64,000 nucleotides of DNA, from the NCBI GenBank assembly GCA_034432795.1, contig DAOUBF010000016.1, positions 13,783-77,782 on the forward strand, read 5' to 3'. The position numbers and the translations under genes were made by a program. Shown one piece after another: positions 51,162-60,338 of this stretch (position 1 is the stretch's first letter; each line of letters begins with the position of its first letter). This DNA is from DAOUBF01 sp034432795 (GTDB taxonomy: Bacteria; Chloroflexota; Anaerolineae; DSLN01). The notes beneath the pieces were generated by a model. That model saw nothing but the letters and a program-made list of their open reading frames with translations. It had not been told where the DNA came from and searched no databases.

Positions 51162-52076
51162 CTAACCGATCCCCCGCGCCATCAACACCCGGTCCACCAC
51201 CATCGCCGCGAACAATAGCGCCAGGTAGAGCAGCGTAGCCTTGTACAACCGCCGCGCCTGGGGCTTGGTGGGCTGGCGCAGGAGCTGCCAGGCCAGCACC
51301 AGCAGCCACGCGCCTAAAGCCACCGCCGCGATCAGGTAGATCAAGCCGAACAACTGCACGGTGACCGGCAGGATCGTGAGGACAACGAGCAGGAGAGAAT
51401 AGAGCCAGATATGCCAGGCGGTCTCGGCTGCGCCGCGCACCACCGGCAGCATAGGGATGCGTGCCCGCGCATAGTCGTTGGAGATCAGCATGGCCAGTGC
51501 CCAGGTGTGCGGCGGCGTCCAGAAGAAGATCACCGCAAACAGATACAGCGCCCCCAGGTCTAGCGTGCCCCGCACCGCCGCCCAGCCCACCAGGGGCGGG
51601 ATCGCCCCGGCCACGCCGCCGATGACCACGTTCTGAGGGGTGATGCGCTTCAGCCAGAGCGTGTAAATGAACACATAGGCCAGATAGCCCAATGCCGCCA
51701 GGCCCGCGCTGAGCAGGTTAGCAGTGAGCGCCAGCAGCACAAAGGAGAGCACCCCCAGCACCAGCCCAAAGACGAGCGCATATTGGGGCGAAACGCGCCC
51801 GGCAGGCAGCGGGCGCTGGCTGGTGCGGGACATGACGCCGTCAATATCACGCTCCAGGTAGTGGTTGAGCGCGTTCGCGCCCCCGGCGGCCAGTGTGCCT
51901 CCCACCATCACGGCCAGGACCAGCGGCAACGGCGGCAGACCTGCCTGTGCCACGAACATCGCTGCCAGCGTGGTAACCAAGAGCAGGCTGATAATCCCCG
52001 GCTTCATCAGCGCAACGGTATCGGCTACAAGGGCGCGCAGGTGGCGTACAGCGGTCCAGCGGTTCGCAGTGAGCAT
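51162..52076 (-). CDS. ctaB: Protohaem IX farnesyltransferase (haem O synthase)
   Basis: 304 residues, UbiA superfamily, seven or more transmembrane helices. The first Asp-rich motif is NALNHYLERDIDGVMSRTSQ, and the second region is VIFFWTPPHTWALAM. It adds a farnesyl group to haem b, making haem O, which CtaA turns into haem A. ATG 52076 follows the ctaA stop directly. Last gene of the oxidase unit. Confidence 0.95.
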   Translation of the reverse strand: MLTANRWTAVRHLRALVADTVALMKPGIISLLLVTTLAAMFVAQAGLPPLPLVLAVMVGGTLAAGGANALNHYLERDIDGVMSRTSQRPLPAGRVSPQYALVFGLVLGVLSFVLLALTANLLSAGLAALGYLAYVFIYTLWLKRITPQNVVIGGVAGAIPPLVGWAAVRGTLDLGALYLFAVIFFWTPPHTWALAMLISNDYARARIPMLPVVRGAAETAWHIWLYSLLLVVLTILPVTVQLFGLIYLIAAVALGAWLLVLAWQLLRQPTKPQARRLYKATLLYLALLFAAMVVDRVLMARGIG

Positions 52077-53072
52077 TTAGCGTACTCCAGAGGGTTGCAG
52101 GCTGCCCACCTGCGGCTGTGGGCGAAGGGTGGAAAGCCGGAAACTGAGCGTGGACAGCACGATCAGCCCGGCCCACACCCCTGCCGCAGCGGTCAGATGC
52201 AGGGCATCCAGGACAGGGGGGAAGCGCAACAACACATTGGCTGCGCCGAGGATCACCTGAACGATGAAGGTCACCGCTGTCACGCCTCCCCATATCTTGA
52301 GCGCAGGCACACCGCTGCGCCAGGCATGGACGAGCGTAATGGCGATAGCTACCCCCACCGCTGCGGCCAGGTAGCGATGGATCATGTGGATCAGGGGCAG
52401 AAGCGCGCCCGGCAACACCTGCCCGCTGCACAAGGGCCACCCCTGGCAGGCCAGCGCTGCGCCTGTGCCCAGCACCAGCGCGCCGCTGATGACCAGCAGA
52501 TAGGTCCCCAGAGCCGATCCCAGCGCCCAACGCAGCGTGGGGCGCAGATCGGACTCCCTCCCCCCTTGCGGGGGAGGGCCGGGGTGGGGGCTGCGTTGTG
52601 GAACGACGCTCATCACGGCTACAATCGTCAGAAGCGCCAGGAGCAGCATGGCGTTCCCCAAATGGATGGCTACGATCGTCGGGGGCAACTCCAGGAGCAC
52701 AGTGACGCCGCCCAGGATGATCTGCACGAGCAACACCGGCACGGCCAGGAGCGCCGGTGTGGCGATCCAGCGCTGCTGACGATAATGCCGCCAGGCAATC
52801 GCCGCGCTGGCGACCACCAACAGCGTGACCACGCCCGACACGGCACGGTGGGTGAACTCAATCAGGGTGGCGCCGTGCAGCGGCGGCATGATCTTGCCGT
52901 GACATAGCGGCCAGTCGGGGCAGCCCAGGCCAGAGCCTGAGGCCCGCACTGCCGCGCCCAGGCCGATCAGCCCATAGGTGGCCACCGCTGCAGCGATAGC
53001 CAGCCAGCCATAGGAAGCCACACCGTTCACGGTGTGGCTGGCCGCCTCCTGTGCCCTCTGCCCGCTACTCAT
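52077..53072 (-). CDS. ctaA: Haem A synthase with two repeat-encoded inserts
   Basis: 331 residues from ATG 53072, overlapping the ctaD stop by eight bases. GLGAAVRASGSGLGCPDWPL, EFTHRAVSGVVTLLV, VAIHLGNAMLLLALL, then LVLGTGAALACQGWPLCSGQ and MIHRYLAAAVG show both halves of the CtaA fold and its haem-ligand histidines. It oxidises haem O to haem A. Two dispersed repeats are in frame: a family C hairpin near the start, read as ASHTVNGVASYG (53020-53042), and a family A repeat between helices 4 and 5, read as SPHPGPPPQGGRE (52553-52592). Confidence 0.92.
   Translation of the reverse strand: MSSGQRAQEAASHTVNGVASYGWLAIAAAVATYGLIGLGAAVRASGSGLGCPDWPLCHGKIMPPLHGATLIEFTHRAVSGVVTLLVVASAAIAWRHYRQQRWIATPALLAVPVLLVQIILGGVTVLLELPPTIVAIHLGNAMLLLALLTIVAVMSVVPQRSPHPGPPPQGGRESDLRPTLRWALGSALGTYLLVISGALVLGTGAALACQGWPLCSGQVLPGALLPLIHMIHRYLAAAVGVAIAITLVHAWRSGVPALKIWGGVTAVTFIVQVILGAANVLLRFPPVLDALHLTAAAGVWAGLIVLSTLSFRLSTLRPQPQVGSLQPSGVR
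52553..52592. repeat. Family A repeat inside ctaA, read in frame
   Basis: CTCCCTCCCCCCTTGCGGGG with its GGGGGAGGGCC partner, in the predicted loop between the two halves of haem A synthase. Confidence 0.7.
53020..53042. repeat. Family C hairpin inside ctaA, read in frame
   Basis: CCACACCGTTCACGGTGTGG, the same palindrome as in the intergenic family C elements, encodes the N-terminal SHTVNGVA of CtaA. Confidence 0.65.
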
Positions 53073-54723
53073 AGGCCAACTCGGTCTCCGCAGCGATGCG
53101 CGGATGGCGCTGATCCCACAGCGGGCGGCGGCTGTGCACCACAGGGATAGTCTCAAAATTGTAGGGCGGCGGCGGTGAGGACGTGGCCCACTCCAGCGTA
53201 TGGCCCTCCCAGGGGTCCGGCCCGGCGACCGCGCCGCGCCGGAGCACGATGCTGACCGTGAAGTTGTACACAAACACCAGGACCGCCAGGCCGACCAGGA
53301 AGGCGCCGATGGTGGAGATCAGGTTCCACAGGTCCCAGCCCAGCCCGCTGCCATAGGTGTACACGCGACGGGGCATCCCCAGCAGGCCCAGCAAGTGGAA
53401 GGGGAAGAAGGTCAGGTTGAAGCCCAGCAGCATCAGCCAGAAGTGCAGCTTGCCCAGCCGCTCGTCCAGCAGCCGCCCGCTTATCTTGGGCAGCCAGTAA
53501 TACAACCCGGCGAAGATGCCAAATACACTACCGCCGAAGAGCACATAATGCAGATGACCAACCACAAAGTACGTGTCATGCACCTGCCAGTCAAAGGGCA
53601 CGATCGCCAGCATCACGCCGGTGATGCCGCCGATGATGAACATGGAGAGAAAGCCAATAGCGAAGTACAGCGGTGCTTTGAAATTGAGCGACCCGCCCCA
53701 TAGCGTGGCGATCCAGTTGAAGATCTTCACGCCGGTGGGGACGGCGATAGTCATGCTGGCGATCATGAAGAAGGTGTTCACGCCCTGGCTGATGCCTGTG
53801 GCGAACATGTGGTGCGCCCACACCAGGAAGCCCAAAAAGCCAATGGCCACGCTGGACCAGGCCACGAAGCTATAGCCGAAGATGGGCTTGCGCGAGAACA
53901 CGGGCAGCACCTCGGAGATAATGCCCATCGCCGGCAGGATCATGATATACACCGCCGGGTGTGAATAGAACCAGAACAGGTGCTGCCAGAGCAGCGGGTC
54001 GCCCCCCTGCTCCAGGGCGAAGAAACCCGTCCCGAACCGCCGGTCCAGCAGCAAGGTGATCAGGCCGACCGTCAACATGGGCGTGGCGAACAGCACCATG
54101 ATAGAGGTGACCACGGTGGCCCACACGAACAGGGGCAGGCGGTTGATAGTCATACCCGGCGCGCGCAGCCGCCAGACGGTCACCAGGAAGTTGATTGCGC
54201 CCATGATGGAGGAGGCGCCCAACAGGAGCAGCCCCACGATCCACAGGTCAATGCCGCGATTGGCGGAGAAGCGCAGTTCTGAAAGGGGCGTGTAGCCGGT
54301 CCAGCCCGCCGCCGCCACGTCGCCGGTGATAAAGCCGCTGTACATCACCAGGCCAGCGAACAGGATCAGCCAGTAGCCCAGCGCGTTCAGGCGGGGAAAG
54401 GCCATATCCCGCGCCCCGATCATCAGCGGCACGAAGTAGTTCGCCAGACCCACGGTGATGGGGATGACGAACAGGAAGATCATCGTCGTGCCGTGCATGG
54501 TAAAGAGCTGGTTGTACAACTCCGGCGAGAGGACCTTCAAGTTGGATTGGGTGAGCTGGACGCGCATGATCAGCGCCATCAGACCACCCAAGAGGAAGAA
54601 GATGAACGCCGTGCCCGTGTACAGGATACCGATGCGCTTATGGTCTACGGTGGTAACCCAGCTCATGATCCCCGTTTGAGGGGCCTGCTTCGTCAGAGGG
54701 AGCGCCTCTGTGATGGTTGCCAT
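53065..54723 (-). CDS. ctaD: Cytochrome c oxidase subunit I (A2-type haem-copper oxidase)
   Basis: 552 residues, 12 or so transmembrane helices. Haem ligand histidine in FTMHGTTMIFLF; cross-linked His-Tyr in WFYSHPAVYIMILP; CuB histidines in VWAHHMFATG; haem pair in VVGHLHYVLFGG. The YS-HP-VY signature in place of the proton-channel GHPEVY marks an A2-type oxidase. It pumps protons while reducing oxygen. SD AGGAGG precedes ATG 54723. Confidence 0.96.
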   Translation of the reverse strand: MATITEALPLTKQAPQTGIMSWVTTVDHKRIGILYTGTAFIFFLLGGLMALIMRVQLTQSNLKVLSPELYNQLFTMHGTTMIFLFVIPITVGLANYFVPLMIGARDMAFPRLNALGYWLILFAGLVMYSGFITGDVAAAGWTGYTPLSELRFSANRGIDLWIVGLLLLGASSIMGAINFLVTVWRLRAPGMTINRLPLFVWATVVTSIMVLFATPMLTVGLITLLLDRRFGTGFFALEQGGDPLLWQHLFWFYSHPAVYIMILPAMGIISEVLPVFSRKPIFGYSFVAWSSVAIGFLGFLVWAHHMFATGISQGVNTFFMIASMTIAVPTGVKIFNWIATLWGGSLNFKAPLYFAIGFLSMFIIGGITGVMLAIVPFDWQVHDTYFVVGHLHYVLFGGSVFGIFAGLYYWLPKISGRLLDERLGKLHFWLMLLGFNLTFFPFHLLGLLGMPRRVYTYGSGLGWDLWNLISTIGAFLVGLAVLVFVYNFTVSIVLRRGAVAGPDPWEGHTLEWATSSPPPPYNFETIPVVHSRRPLWDQRHPRIAAETELAYE

Positions 54724-54742
54724 TTATCCTCCTTACTGTGGA

Positions 54743-54805
54743 GCTAAGAGAGCGGAGATCGGAGATGTATTGGGGCCATCTTCCGTCCTCCGTCGTCCGT
54801 CCTAT
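54743..54805. repeat. Family B repeat between ctaC and ctaD
   Basis: GAGAGCGGAGATCGGAGATG and TTCCGTCCTCCGTCGTCCGT lie in the spacer and touch the 3' end of ctaC. Confidence 0.5.
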
Positions 54806-55824
54806 TTCAGGCTCAACAGATACGCCACGATGTCGTTAATCTGCTCCTCGCTCAAGTCCACCTTGGGCATGAGCGTCCCCGGCTTGAGAGCCTGAGGGTC
54901 GCGGATCCAGGCCGCCAGATTCTGCGGTGTGGTCTCAAAGCTGGCGCCGGCGAAGGTGCGGCGGCTGGCAAAGTGCGTCAGGTTTGGGCCGATCTTGCCC
55001 TGGGCCGGGGTGCCCGCGATAGTGTGGCAGCCGATGCAGGCGCTGCTCATGAACGTCTGCTGGCCGCGCTGGGCAGCCGCATCTGAGGGCACCGCCGCTG
55101 CCGCCTTCTGGTTCTCCACCCATTGCTGGAACTCCGCGGGCGGGCTGGCCACGACCTCAATGCGCATCTGGGCATGTTGGGCGCCGCAGAACTCAGCGCA
55201 CTGGCCGTGATAGCGGCCCGCTTTCATCGCCTGGATCGCGGTGGTGTTTGTGTGGCCGGGGATGGCATCGGTCTTCCCCCCCAACTCCGGCACCCAGAAG
55301 CTGTGGATCACGTCCACACTCTCAATCCTGAGCCTCACCATCTCGCCGACGGGGATATGCAACTCGTTGACTGTGGTGATCCCCAGATCGGGGTAGCGAA
55401 ACTCCCACCACCATTGATGGCCGATGACCTCCACATTGATCGTCCCAGAGGGGATCTGGTAGAGGGTCCTCATGCTGCGCAGGGTCAGCAGCATGAGGAC
55501 CGCGACAATGATGGCCGGGGCAATTGTCCAGGCCACCTCCACTGGCGTGCTGCCGTGAAGCTGCACAGGCACCTCCTCAGGGTGCTGCCGCCGGAAACGG
55601 ATGACGGAGTACACCAGCAATCCCTCCACGATGACGAACACGCCCACCGCGATCCAAAACACAATGGCATACAGGTCGCGGATGATCGTCGCCTCGGTGG
55701 AGGCAGGGTTCAATGGGGAAGGTGGGCCTGCAAAGGCAGTGGCCGTTGGGATCAGTAGGGCGATGGCGAGCAAAACCGCGCTCAGCCACCGACGATGTCG
55801 CACGATGTGATCTTGAGCGGACAT
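54802..55824 (-). CDS. ctaC: Cytochrome c oxidase subunit II fused to cytochrome c (caa3 type)
   Basis: 340 residues. A signal peptide (AVLLAIALLIPTATAFA) and two transmembrane helices precede the CuA cupredoxin domain: GHQWWWEFRYPDLG, DVIHSFWVPELGGKTDAIPG and GRYHGQCAEFCGAQHAQMRI hold all CuA ligands. A C-terminal cytochrome c domain has CIGCHTIAGT and distal MPKVDLSEEQINDIVAYLLS with the Met ligand. It passes electrons to subunit I. No subunit III or IV gene follows. Confidence 0.96.
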   Translation of the reverse strand: MSAQDHIVRHRRWLSAVLLAIALLIPTATAFAGPPSPLNPASTEATIIRDLYAIVFWIAVGVFVIVEGLLVYSVIRFRRQHPEEVPVQLHGSTPVEVAWTIAPAIIVAVLMLLTLRSMRTLYQIPSGTINVEVIGHQWWWEFRYPDLGITTVNELHIPVGEMVRLRIESVDVIHSFWVPELGGKTDAIPGHTNTTAIQAMKAGRYHGQCAEFCGAQHAQMRIEVVASPPAEFQQWVENQKAAAAVPSDAAAQRGQQTFMSSACIGCHTIAGTPAQGKIGPNLTHFASRRTFAGASFETTPQNLAAWIRDPQALKPGTLMPKVDLSEEQINDIVAYLLSLK

Positions 55825-56132
55825 TACACTCCTTACATGGATGCTACCCTGTAAAATATATCACAAGCACAGGCGAAAGTCAACTAAAGCGATAGGATTG
55901 GGCGAATTTCTAACGCCCGCCCTCCCCTACCCGGTACCGGGCTCCCCTTCAGCCCGGTTGGGAGGGGGACAACTTCCCTCCCCTTGGATGGGGAAGGGGG
56001 TGACTTTGCCCCCACCCCAACCCTCCCCCGCAGAGGGGGAGGGGATGACCCTGTTCTCTCCCCCTGGATGGGGGAAGGTCAGGGAGGGGGTGATTCTGCC
56101 CCCCACCCGGTACCGGGCTGATGGCCATTAAC

Positions 56133-56240
56133 GAAATCACACCGTAACAAACGGGGAGGCCCGAATGCGCCACCGTGAACGGTGGCGCTTAAGGCCCGAC
56201 TTCAGGCCGCACCGTAAACGGTGCAGTGTTCGCATGGCCA
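56133..56240 (-). repeat. Three-hairpin repeat element, family C, copy 2
   Basis: Reverse complement of this 108-base stretch aligns along its length with 7671-7778. Two loops (GTAAAC, TGAAC) occur as their own reverse complements between the copies, so the hairpins appear turned over while the flanks are not. Confidence 0.75.
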
Positions 56241-56375
56241 GGTCGCCCCAGCTACGGCGTTATTTTGTTCATCTTCATCGGCCCGCTTCCTCCCCGCCCA
56301 GGCGCTGGCTTTAGCCAGGTTCTTAAAAATTCTGGCGGCACTGTTGTTTTAAGGCACAAGGGGGAAAATTGGGTG

Positions 56376-56381
56376 TATACT
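56376..56381 (+). promoter_or_regulatory. -10 element directly before the receiver gene
   Basis: TATACT, six bases before ATG 56388, with no SD; suggests a leaderless transcript. No good -35 seen. Confidence 0.4.
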
Positions 56382-56387
56382 TGGGGC

Positions 56388-56756
56388 ATGGCCCGCAGGC
56401 GTATCCTGATCGCCGAGGATGACCCGGACATCGCTGAACTGCTGAAGACTTTCCTGGAGTTTGCTGGCTATGAGGTCATCCCGGCGGCAAACGGCCAGGC
56501 GGCCATTGACCTGGCGATGGCCTTGGCCCCCCATCTGGTGGTGCTTAACGCCCACCTGCCCGATATGGCCGGGGAGCGGGTGTGCTCCCTCCTGCGCACC
56601 CATGCCCGCACGGCCACATTGCCCATCCTCATGATCTCCGGTCGGCCCCACTGGCATGAGATCACTGCCTGCTTCCGCGCCGGCGCCACCAGCTATCTAA
56701 CCCATCCCCTGGACCTCGCCCGACTGCGCCAGACGTTGAGCGAAATCCTGGCTTGA
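56388..56756 (+). CDS. Degenerate response-regulator receiver-domain protein
   Basis: 122 residues from ATG 56388, a stand-alone CheY fold. RRRILIAEDDPDIAELLKTF keeps the acidic pair Asp11-Asp12. The phosphoacceptor position is Asn54 (VVLNAHLPDMAG) instead of Asp, and the conserved Lys is replaced by His106 (ATSYLTHPLDL). It should not be phosphorylated in the usual way. Such pseudo-receivers act by protein interaction. No histidine kinase is adjacent. The long open frame from 56226 is upstream noise. Confidence 0.85.
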   Translation: MARRRILIAEDDPDIAELLKTFLEFAGYEVIPAANGQAAIDLAMALAPHLVVLNAHLPDMAGERVCSLLRTHARTATLPILMISGRPHWHEITACFRAGATSYLTHPLDLARLRQTLSEILA

Positions 56757-56912
56757 CATGCCCCTCGCTTGGGGCTAGAATTCCTTCATCAGACACTCCC
56801 AAATCCGACGTGTGCCAGCAGGGACGCAGCGCGCTGCATCCCTGCAGCAATGAACCTTGGGCGGGTTTCATTGGTATCAGTTGGGGCGGAATTTGTCGTG
56901 GAGGTGGGATCA

Positions 56913-59240
56913 ATGGGGACGAGTCGCTTTCAATTAAGGGAGGGCTGGATTTCGCTCTTCCTCCTGATGGGAATGACCCTCTCGGTGGCCTGGGCCTTAA
57001 TCGCCGCCGGATGGACCGATGGATTGGCCGTTCTCCAGTCTGTCGCCGTTATCTCCGTTATCGCCGGGCTGGCTATCGCCAAGAGCCGTTTTCCCCCGGT
57101 TGTCGCCCACGTGTTCAGCGCGGTGTATGGGGCATTCTGGATTGGGTACGCCACCGGCCCCCTGCTGGAAGCGGATAACTGGCACGACCGCATTATTGAA
57201 CTGGCCATGCGCATGGCCACCTGGCTGGGCAAGGCCGTCAGTGGAGGCCAGAGCCGCGATAACCTGATGTTCGTGGTCATCATGGGGGTGATGCTGTGGA
57301 TTCTGGGCTACCTGGCGGCCTGGTACACCTATCGTTGGCGGCGAGAATGGCAGGCCGTCCTGCCCCTGGGCATTGCCCTGCTGCTGATCAACTACTACTA
57401 CTATGGCCCGGCCAAGCTCCACCTCTACCTGATCCTCATGCTCCTGTGCGCCCTACTGTTTATCGTCCACATGCACTTCGTCCACCGCAGCGAGCACTGG
57501 CGCAGCGCCCGCGTGGGCTTCAGCCCCGACCTGTGGTACGCCTTCGTGCGTTCCGGCATGGCTGTGGCCGCCGTGATGCTGCTGATCGCCTGGGCTGCGC
57601 CGCCCGCTTCGGCCAGCAGCGCTGTCGCCGGTTTTCTCAACCGCGCCGGTGGCCCCTGGCGAACGGTGGGCGAGACCTGGCAGCGCCTGTTCTCGGCGGT
57701 GAAGAGCTACGGCCAGGTGTCCTCCGACGCCTATGGCCGATTGTTGGTGTTGGGCGGGCCAGTACAACTGAGCGACGTCCCCATTATGGACATCGCCGCG
57801 CCGCGTCTGACAGATAGCCGCTATTACTGGCGGGCGATGACCTACGATGAGTACAACGGCCTAAGCTGGCAAAACACCGATGAGGAACTGAAGTATTTTG
57901 ACCCTCAGAACCCCGACCTGAGCGTGCCTGATTTCCAGGGCCGGCGCGAGGTCACCCAGACCATTGTGACCTTCCTGCCCAGTTCCACCTTGCTGTACAG
58001 CGCAGCGCAATTGATTTGGGTGGACCGCGAGGCGGTGGTGCAATATAGCAAGACGCCTACCGGCCTGGCGAACATCTCCTCCATACGCGCCCGTGACCCC
58101 CTGCACCAGGGGGACATCTACACCGTTATCTCCTCCGTGACGGTGGCGAGCCAGTCGGCTTTGCGCCGGGCTGCGGAGGGCTACCCGGAAAGCCGGACCG
58201 GGGAGATCTATCCGGACTGGGTGAGCAGCCGCTATCTGCAATTGCCGGACACCGTCACCGAACGCACACGCGAACTGGCCCGGTCCATCACCCAGGGCCT
58301 GGATAACCCCTATGATAAGGCGGTCGCTATCCAGAACTGGCTACGTGAAAACATCTCCTACAACCTTAATGTTGAGGCCCCGCCTGAGGGGCGCGACGCG
58401 GTGGACTGGATTCTGTTTGAGAGCCGCCAGGGATACTGCAATTACTACGCCACCGCCATGGTGGTCATGCTGCGCACGTTGGGCATCCCGGCGCGTTTCT
58501 CGGCGGGCTACGCTCAGGGCGAATGGAACGCCGAATATGGCGTGTTCCGGGTGCGCGAGCGTGATGCCCACGCCTGGCCGGAGGTGTTCTTCCCCGGCTA
58601 TGGTTGGGTGGAATTTGAGCCAACCGTCTCGCAAGACCCGATCCCACGACCTGTGGGCCGTGAAGACGAGGGGCTGAACGGCGACAACACCGATCCTGAA
58701 AACCTGCCGGATGGCGCCACCCCGCGGCAGATGGACCGCAGCGGCAGGCTGGGGGAGGAGAACCTGCCTGAAGAGGGCGCAGGCAATATCCTGGGAGGGA
58801 CGCTAGAGGACACGCAGACGCGCACGCGCATCGGCCTGAGCCTGATGGCTCTCCTCATGGTCGGCGCTGCTGGAGCCGTCATGTTCTGGTCCACCGAGAT
58901 ACGTGGCTTGAGCGGCCTGAGCATCGTCAGCCGGAGCTATGCCCGCCTGCTGCGTTATGCCCGCTGGCTGGGCGTCTCCATTGGGCCGCATCTGACCCCG
59001 TATGAGCGAGCTGAGGTGCTCTCCTCAGCCGTGCCCCAGGGGCGCGAGCCGATTGTGCGCATCACCGACCTGTACGTCCAGGAGCGCTTCGGGAAGTCGG
59101 AGGGGCAGGCCAGCCCAGAGGCCGAGACGCTCTGGCGCCGCCTGCGCCCGCACCTGATCCTCGGCGGCCTGCGCCGCGCCTTCTCGCGCCTGCAGGAACG
59201 CAACCTGCCCGACCGCTGGATCCGGCTGCGGGAACGATAG
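56913..59240 (+). CDS. Membrane transglutaminase-like cysteine protease (TgpA type)
   Basis: 775 residues from ATG 56913, SD GGAGG at 56900-56904. About five or six N-terminal transmembrane helices (to residue 175) precede an outside domain with the transglutaminase-like triad: Cys in SRQGYCNYYATAMVVMLRTL, His in RERDAHAWPEVFFP and Asp/Asn region in YGWVEFEPT. A Gly/Asp-rich linker leads to one more helix (GLSLMALLMVGAAGAVMFW) and a cytoplasmic tail with DUF4129-like EAETLWRRLRPHL. In other bacteria it is followed or preceded by MoxR and DUF58 genes; here they are absent. Confidence 0.9.
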   Translation: MGTSRFQLREGWISLFLLMGMTLSVAWALIAAGWTDGLAVLQSVAVISVIAGLAIAKSRFPPVVAHVFSAVYGAFWIGYATGPLLEADNWHDRIIELAMRMATWLGKAVSGGQSRDNLMFVVIMGVMLWILGYLAAWYTYRWRREWQAVLPLGIALLLINYYYYGPAKLHLYLILMLLCALLFIVHMHFVHRSEHWRSARVGFSPDLWYAFVRSGMAVAAVMLLIAWAAPPASASSAVAGFLNRAGGPWRTVGETWQRLFSAVKSYGQVSSDAYGRLLVLGGPVQLSDVPIMDIAAPRLTDSRYYWRAMTYDEYNGLSWQNTDEELKYFDPQNPDLSVPDFQGRREVTQTIVTFLPSSTLLYSAAQLIWVDREAVVQYSKTPTGLANISSIRARDPLHQGDIYTVISSVTVASQSALRRAAEGYPESRTGEIYPDWVSSRYLQLPDTVTERTRELARSITQGLDNPYDKAVAIQNWLRENISYNLNVEAPPEGRDAVDWILFESRQGYCNYYATAMVVMLRTLGIPARFSAGYAQGEWNAEYGVFRVRERDAHAWPEVFFPGYGWVEFEPTVSQDPIPRPVGREDEGLNGDNTDPENLPDGATPRQMDRSGRLGEENLPEEGAGNILGGTLEDTQTRTRIGLSLMALLMVGAAGAVMFWSTEIRGLSGLSIVSRSYARLLRYARWLGVSIGPHLTPYERAEVLSSAVPQGREPIVRITDLYVQERFGKSEGQASPEAETLWRRLRPHLILGGLRRAFSRLQERNLPDRWIRLRER

Positions 59241-59304
59241 GGCTGCCAGCGGACGGAAGACGGGCGACGGATCAGCCTCCGCCCGCTGGAGGAGGAGGCA
59301 GGCG

Positions 59305-60252
59305 ATGAACGACATCACCGTTGTCCTGGGAACTGACCAGGGCATCGTCGTGTACCGGGGGAAGGGGAACGGAGGCTGGCAACAGGTCGGATATGGCCTG
59401 GCCGGCCAGGCCATCACAGCGCTGGCCGCCTGGCCAGATGGCGAGGTGATCCTGGCCGGGACCCGGCAGGGGGTCTTCCGTAGCCAGGGCGATGAGGAAA
59501 ACTGGACGCCAGCAAGTGCCGGCCTGAGCCTCCCCCATATCCGCGCGCTGGCCGCGCATCCACACCGGCCGGGGCTGGCCTACGCAGGCACCGAACCCGC
59601 GGCAGTCTTCCGCACAACCTCCGCAGGCACCCAATGGGAGGAACTCCAGGCTGTGCGCACCCTGCCCGGCGCGAACCGCTGGTATCTCCCCTACTCGCCT
59701 GAAGCCGGGGCGGTGCGTAGCTTCGCGCTGGCAGGCCAGCGCATTTGGGCGGCGGTAGAGGTCGGTGGCGTTATCCGCAGCGACGACGGCGGAGACACCT
59801 GGCGCATCTTCACTCGTGGCGTCCATGAGGATGTCCATTGGGTGGAGGGCCATCCGCATGACCCGGAGGTGCTTTTCGCCGCGACCGGTGGTGGGTTATA
59901 CCGCACCCGCGACGGCGGCCAGACATGGGATGCGCTTTGGGACGACTATACCCGTGCCGTGTGGATTGATCCGGACAACCCGCGCACGGTCCTGGCCGGG
60001 CCGGCATTGGGCATCGGCCGCCTGGGCCGGATCATGCGCAGCGACGACGGTGGGGATACCTGGGAACCGGCATCAGAGGGCCTGCGCCTGCCCATGAGCG
60101 GCATGGTGGAGCGCTTTGTCTTCAGCCCGGCATGGCCTGAAGAACTGTTCGCCCTCACCTCGCGCGGTGAGGTCTTGCGCGCCCAACGCGGCGCCTGGGT
60201 CTGGGAGCGTCTGTGGCCGGAGCATACGGTGAATGCGCTTCTCATGCGCTAG
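59305..60252 (+). CDS. BNR/sialidase-like beta-propeller protein without signal peptide
   Basis: 315 residues from ATG 59305, SD GGAGGAGG. Six or so repeats with the Asp-box (S/R-x-D-x-G-x-T-W): RSDDGGDTWRIF, RTRDGGQTWDAL, RSDDGGDTWEPA, and weaker RSQGDEENWTPA and RTTSAGTQWEEL. This is the propeller of sialidases and YCF48/Vps10-like proteins. There is no signal peptide and no catalytic Arg triad obvious, so a cytoplasmic binding role is more likely than glycosidase activity. Such proteins are numerous in Chloroflexota. Confidence 0.82.
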   Translation: MNDITVVLGTDQGIVVYRGKGNGGWQQVGYGLAGQAITALAAWPDGEVILAGTRQGVFRSQGDEENWTPASAGLSLPHIRALAAHPHRPGLAYAGTEPAAVFRTTSAGTQWEELQAVRTLPGANRWYLPYSPEAGAVRSFALAGQRIWAAVEVGGVIRSDDGGDTWRIFTRGVHEDVHWVEGHPHDPEVLFAATGGGLYRTRDGGQTWDALWDDYTRAVWIDPDNPRTVLAGPALGIGRLGRIMRSDDGGDTWEPASEGLRLPMSGMVERFVFSPAWPEELFALTSRGEVLRAQRGAWVWERLWPEHTVNALLMR

Positions 60253-60338
60253 GGGAAGATAGACGAGCACGCCTCCAATCTCACCTCAGCCGGTTCTGGA
60301 GATTTCTGGTATAGTATGAGCAGATCACAGGGCTATCA

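Larger units (their letters stand above)
55825..56387. other. Intergenic region of repeats
   Basis: Family A repeats with a GTACCGGGCT boundary motif on both sides (55918-56112), then family C copy 2 (56133-56240). No gene recognised. A TATACT (56376-56381) precedes the next gene. Confidence 0.7.

Noticed and set aside
56226..56387. N-terminal extension of the receiver protein
   Set aside because: Lies in repeat and promoter sequence; the CheY fold begins exactly at 56388.
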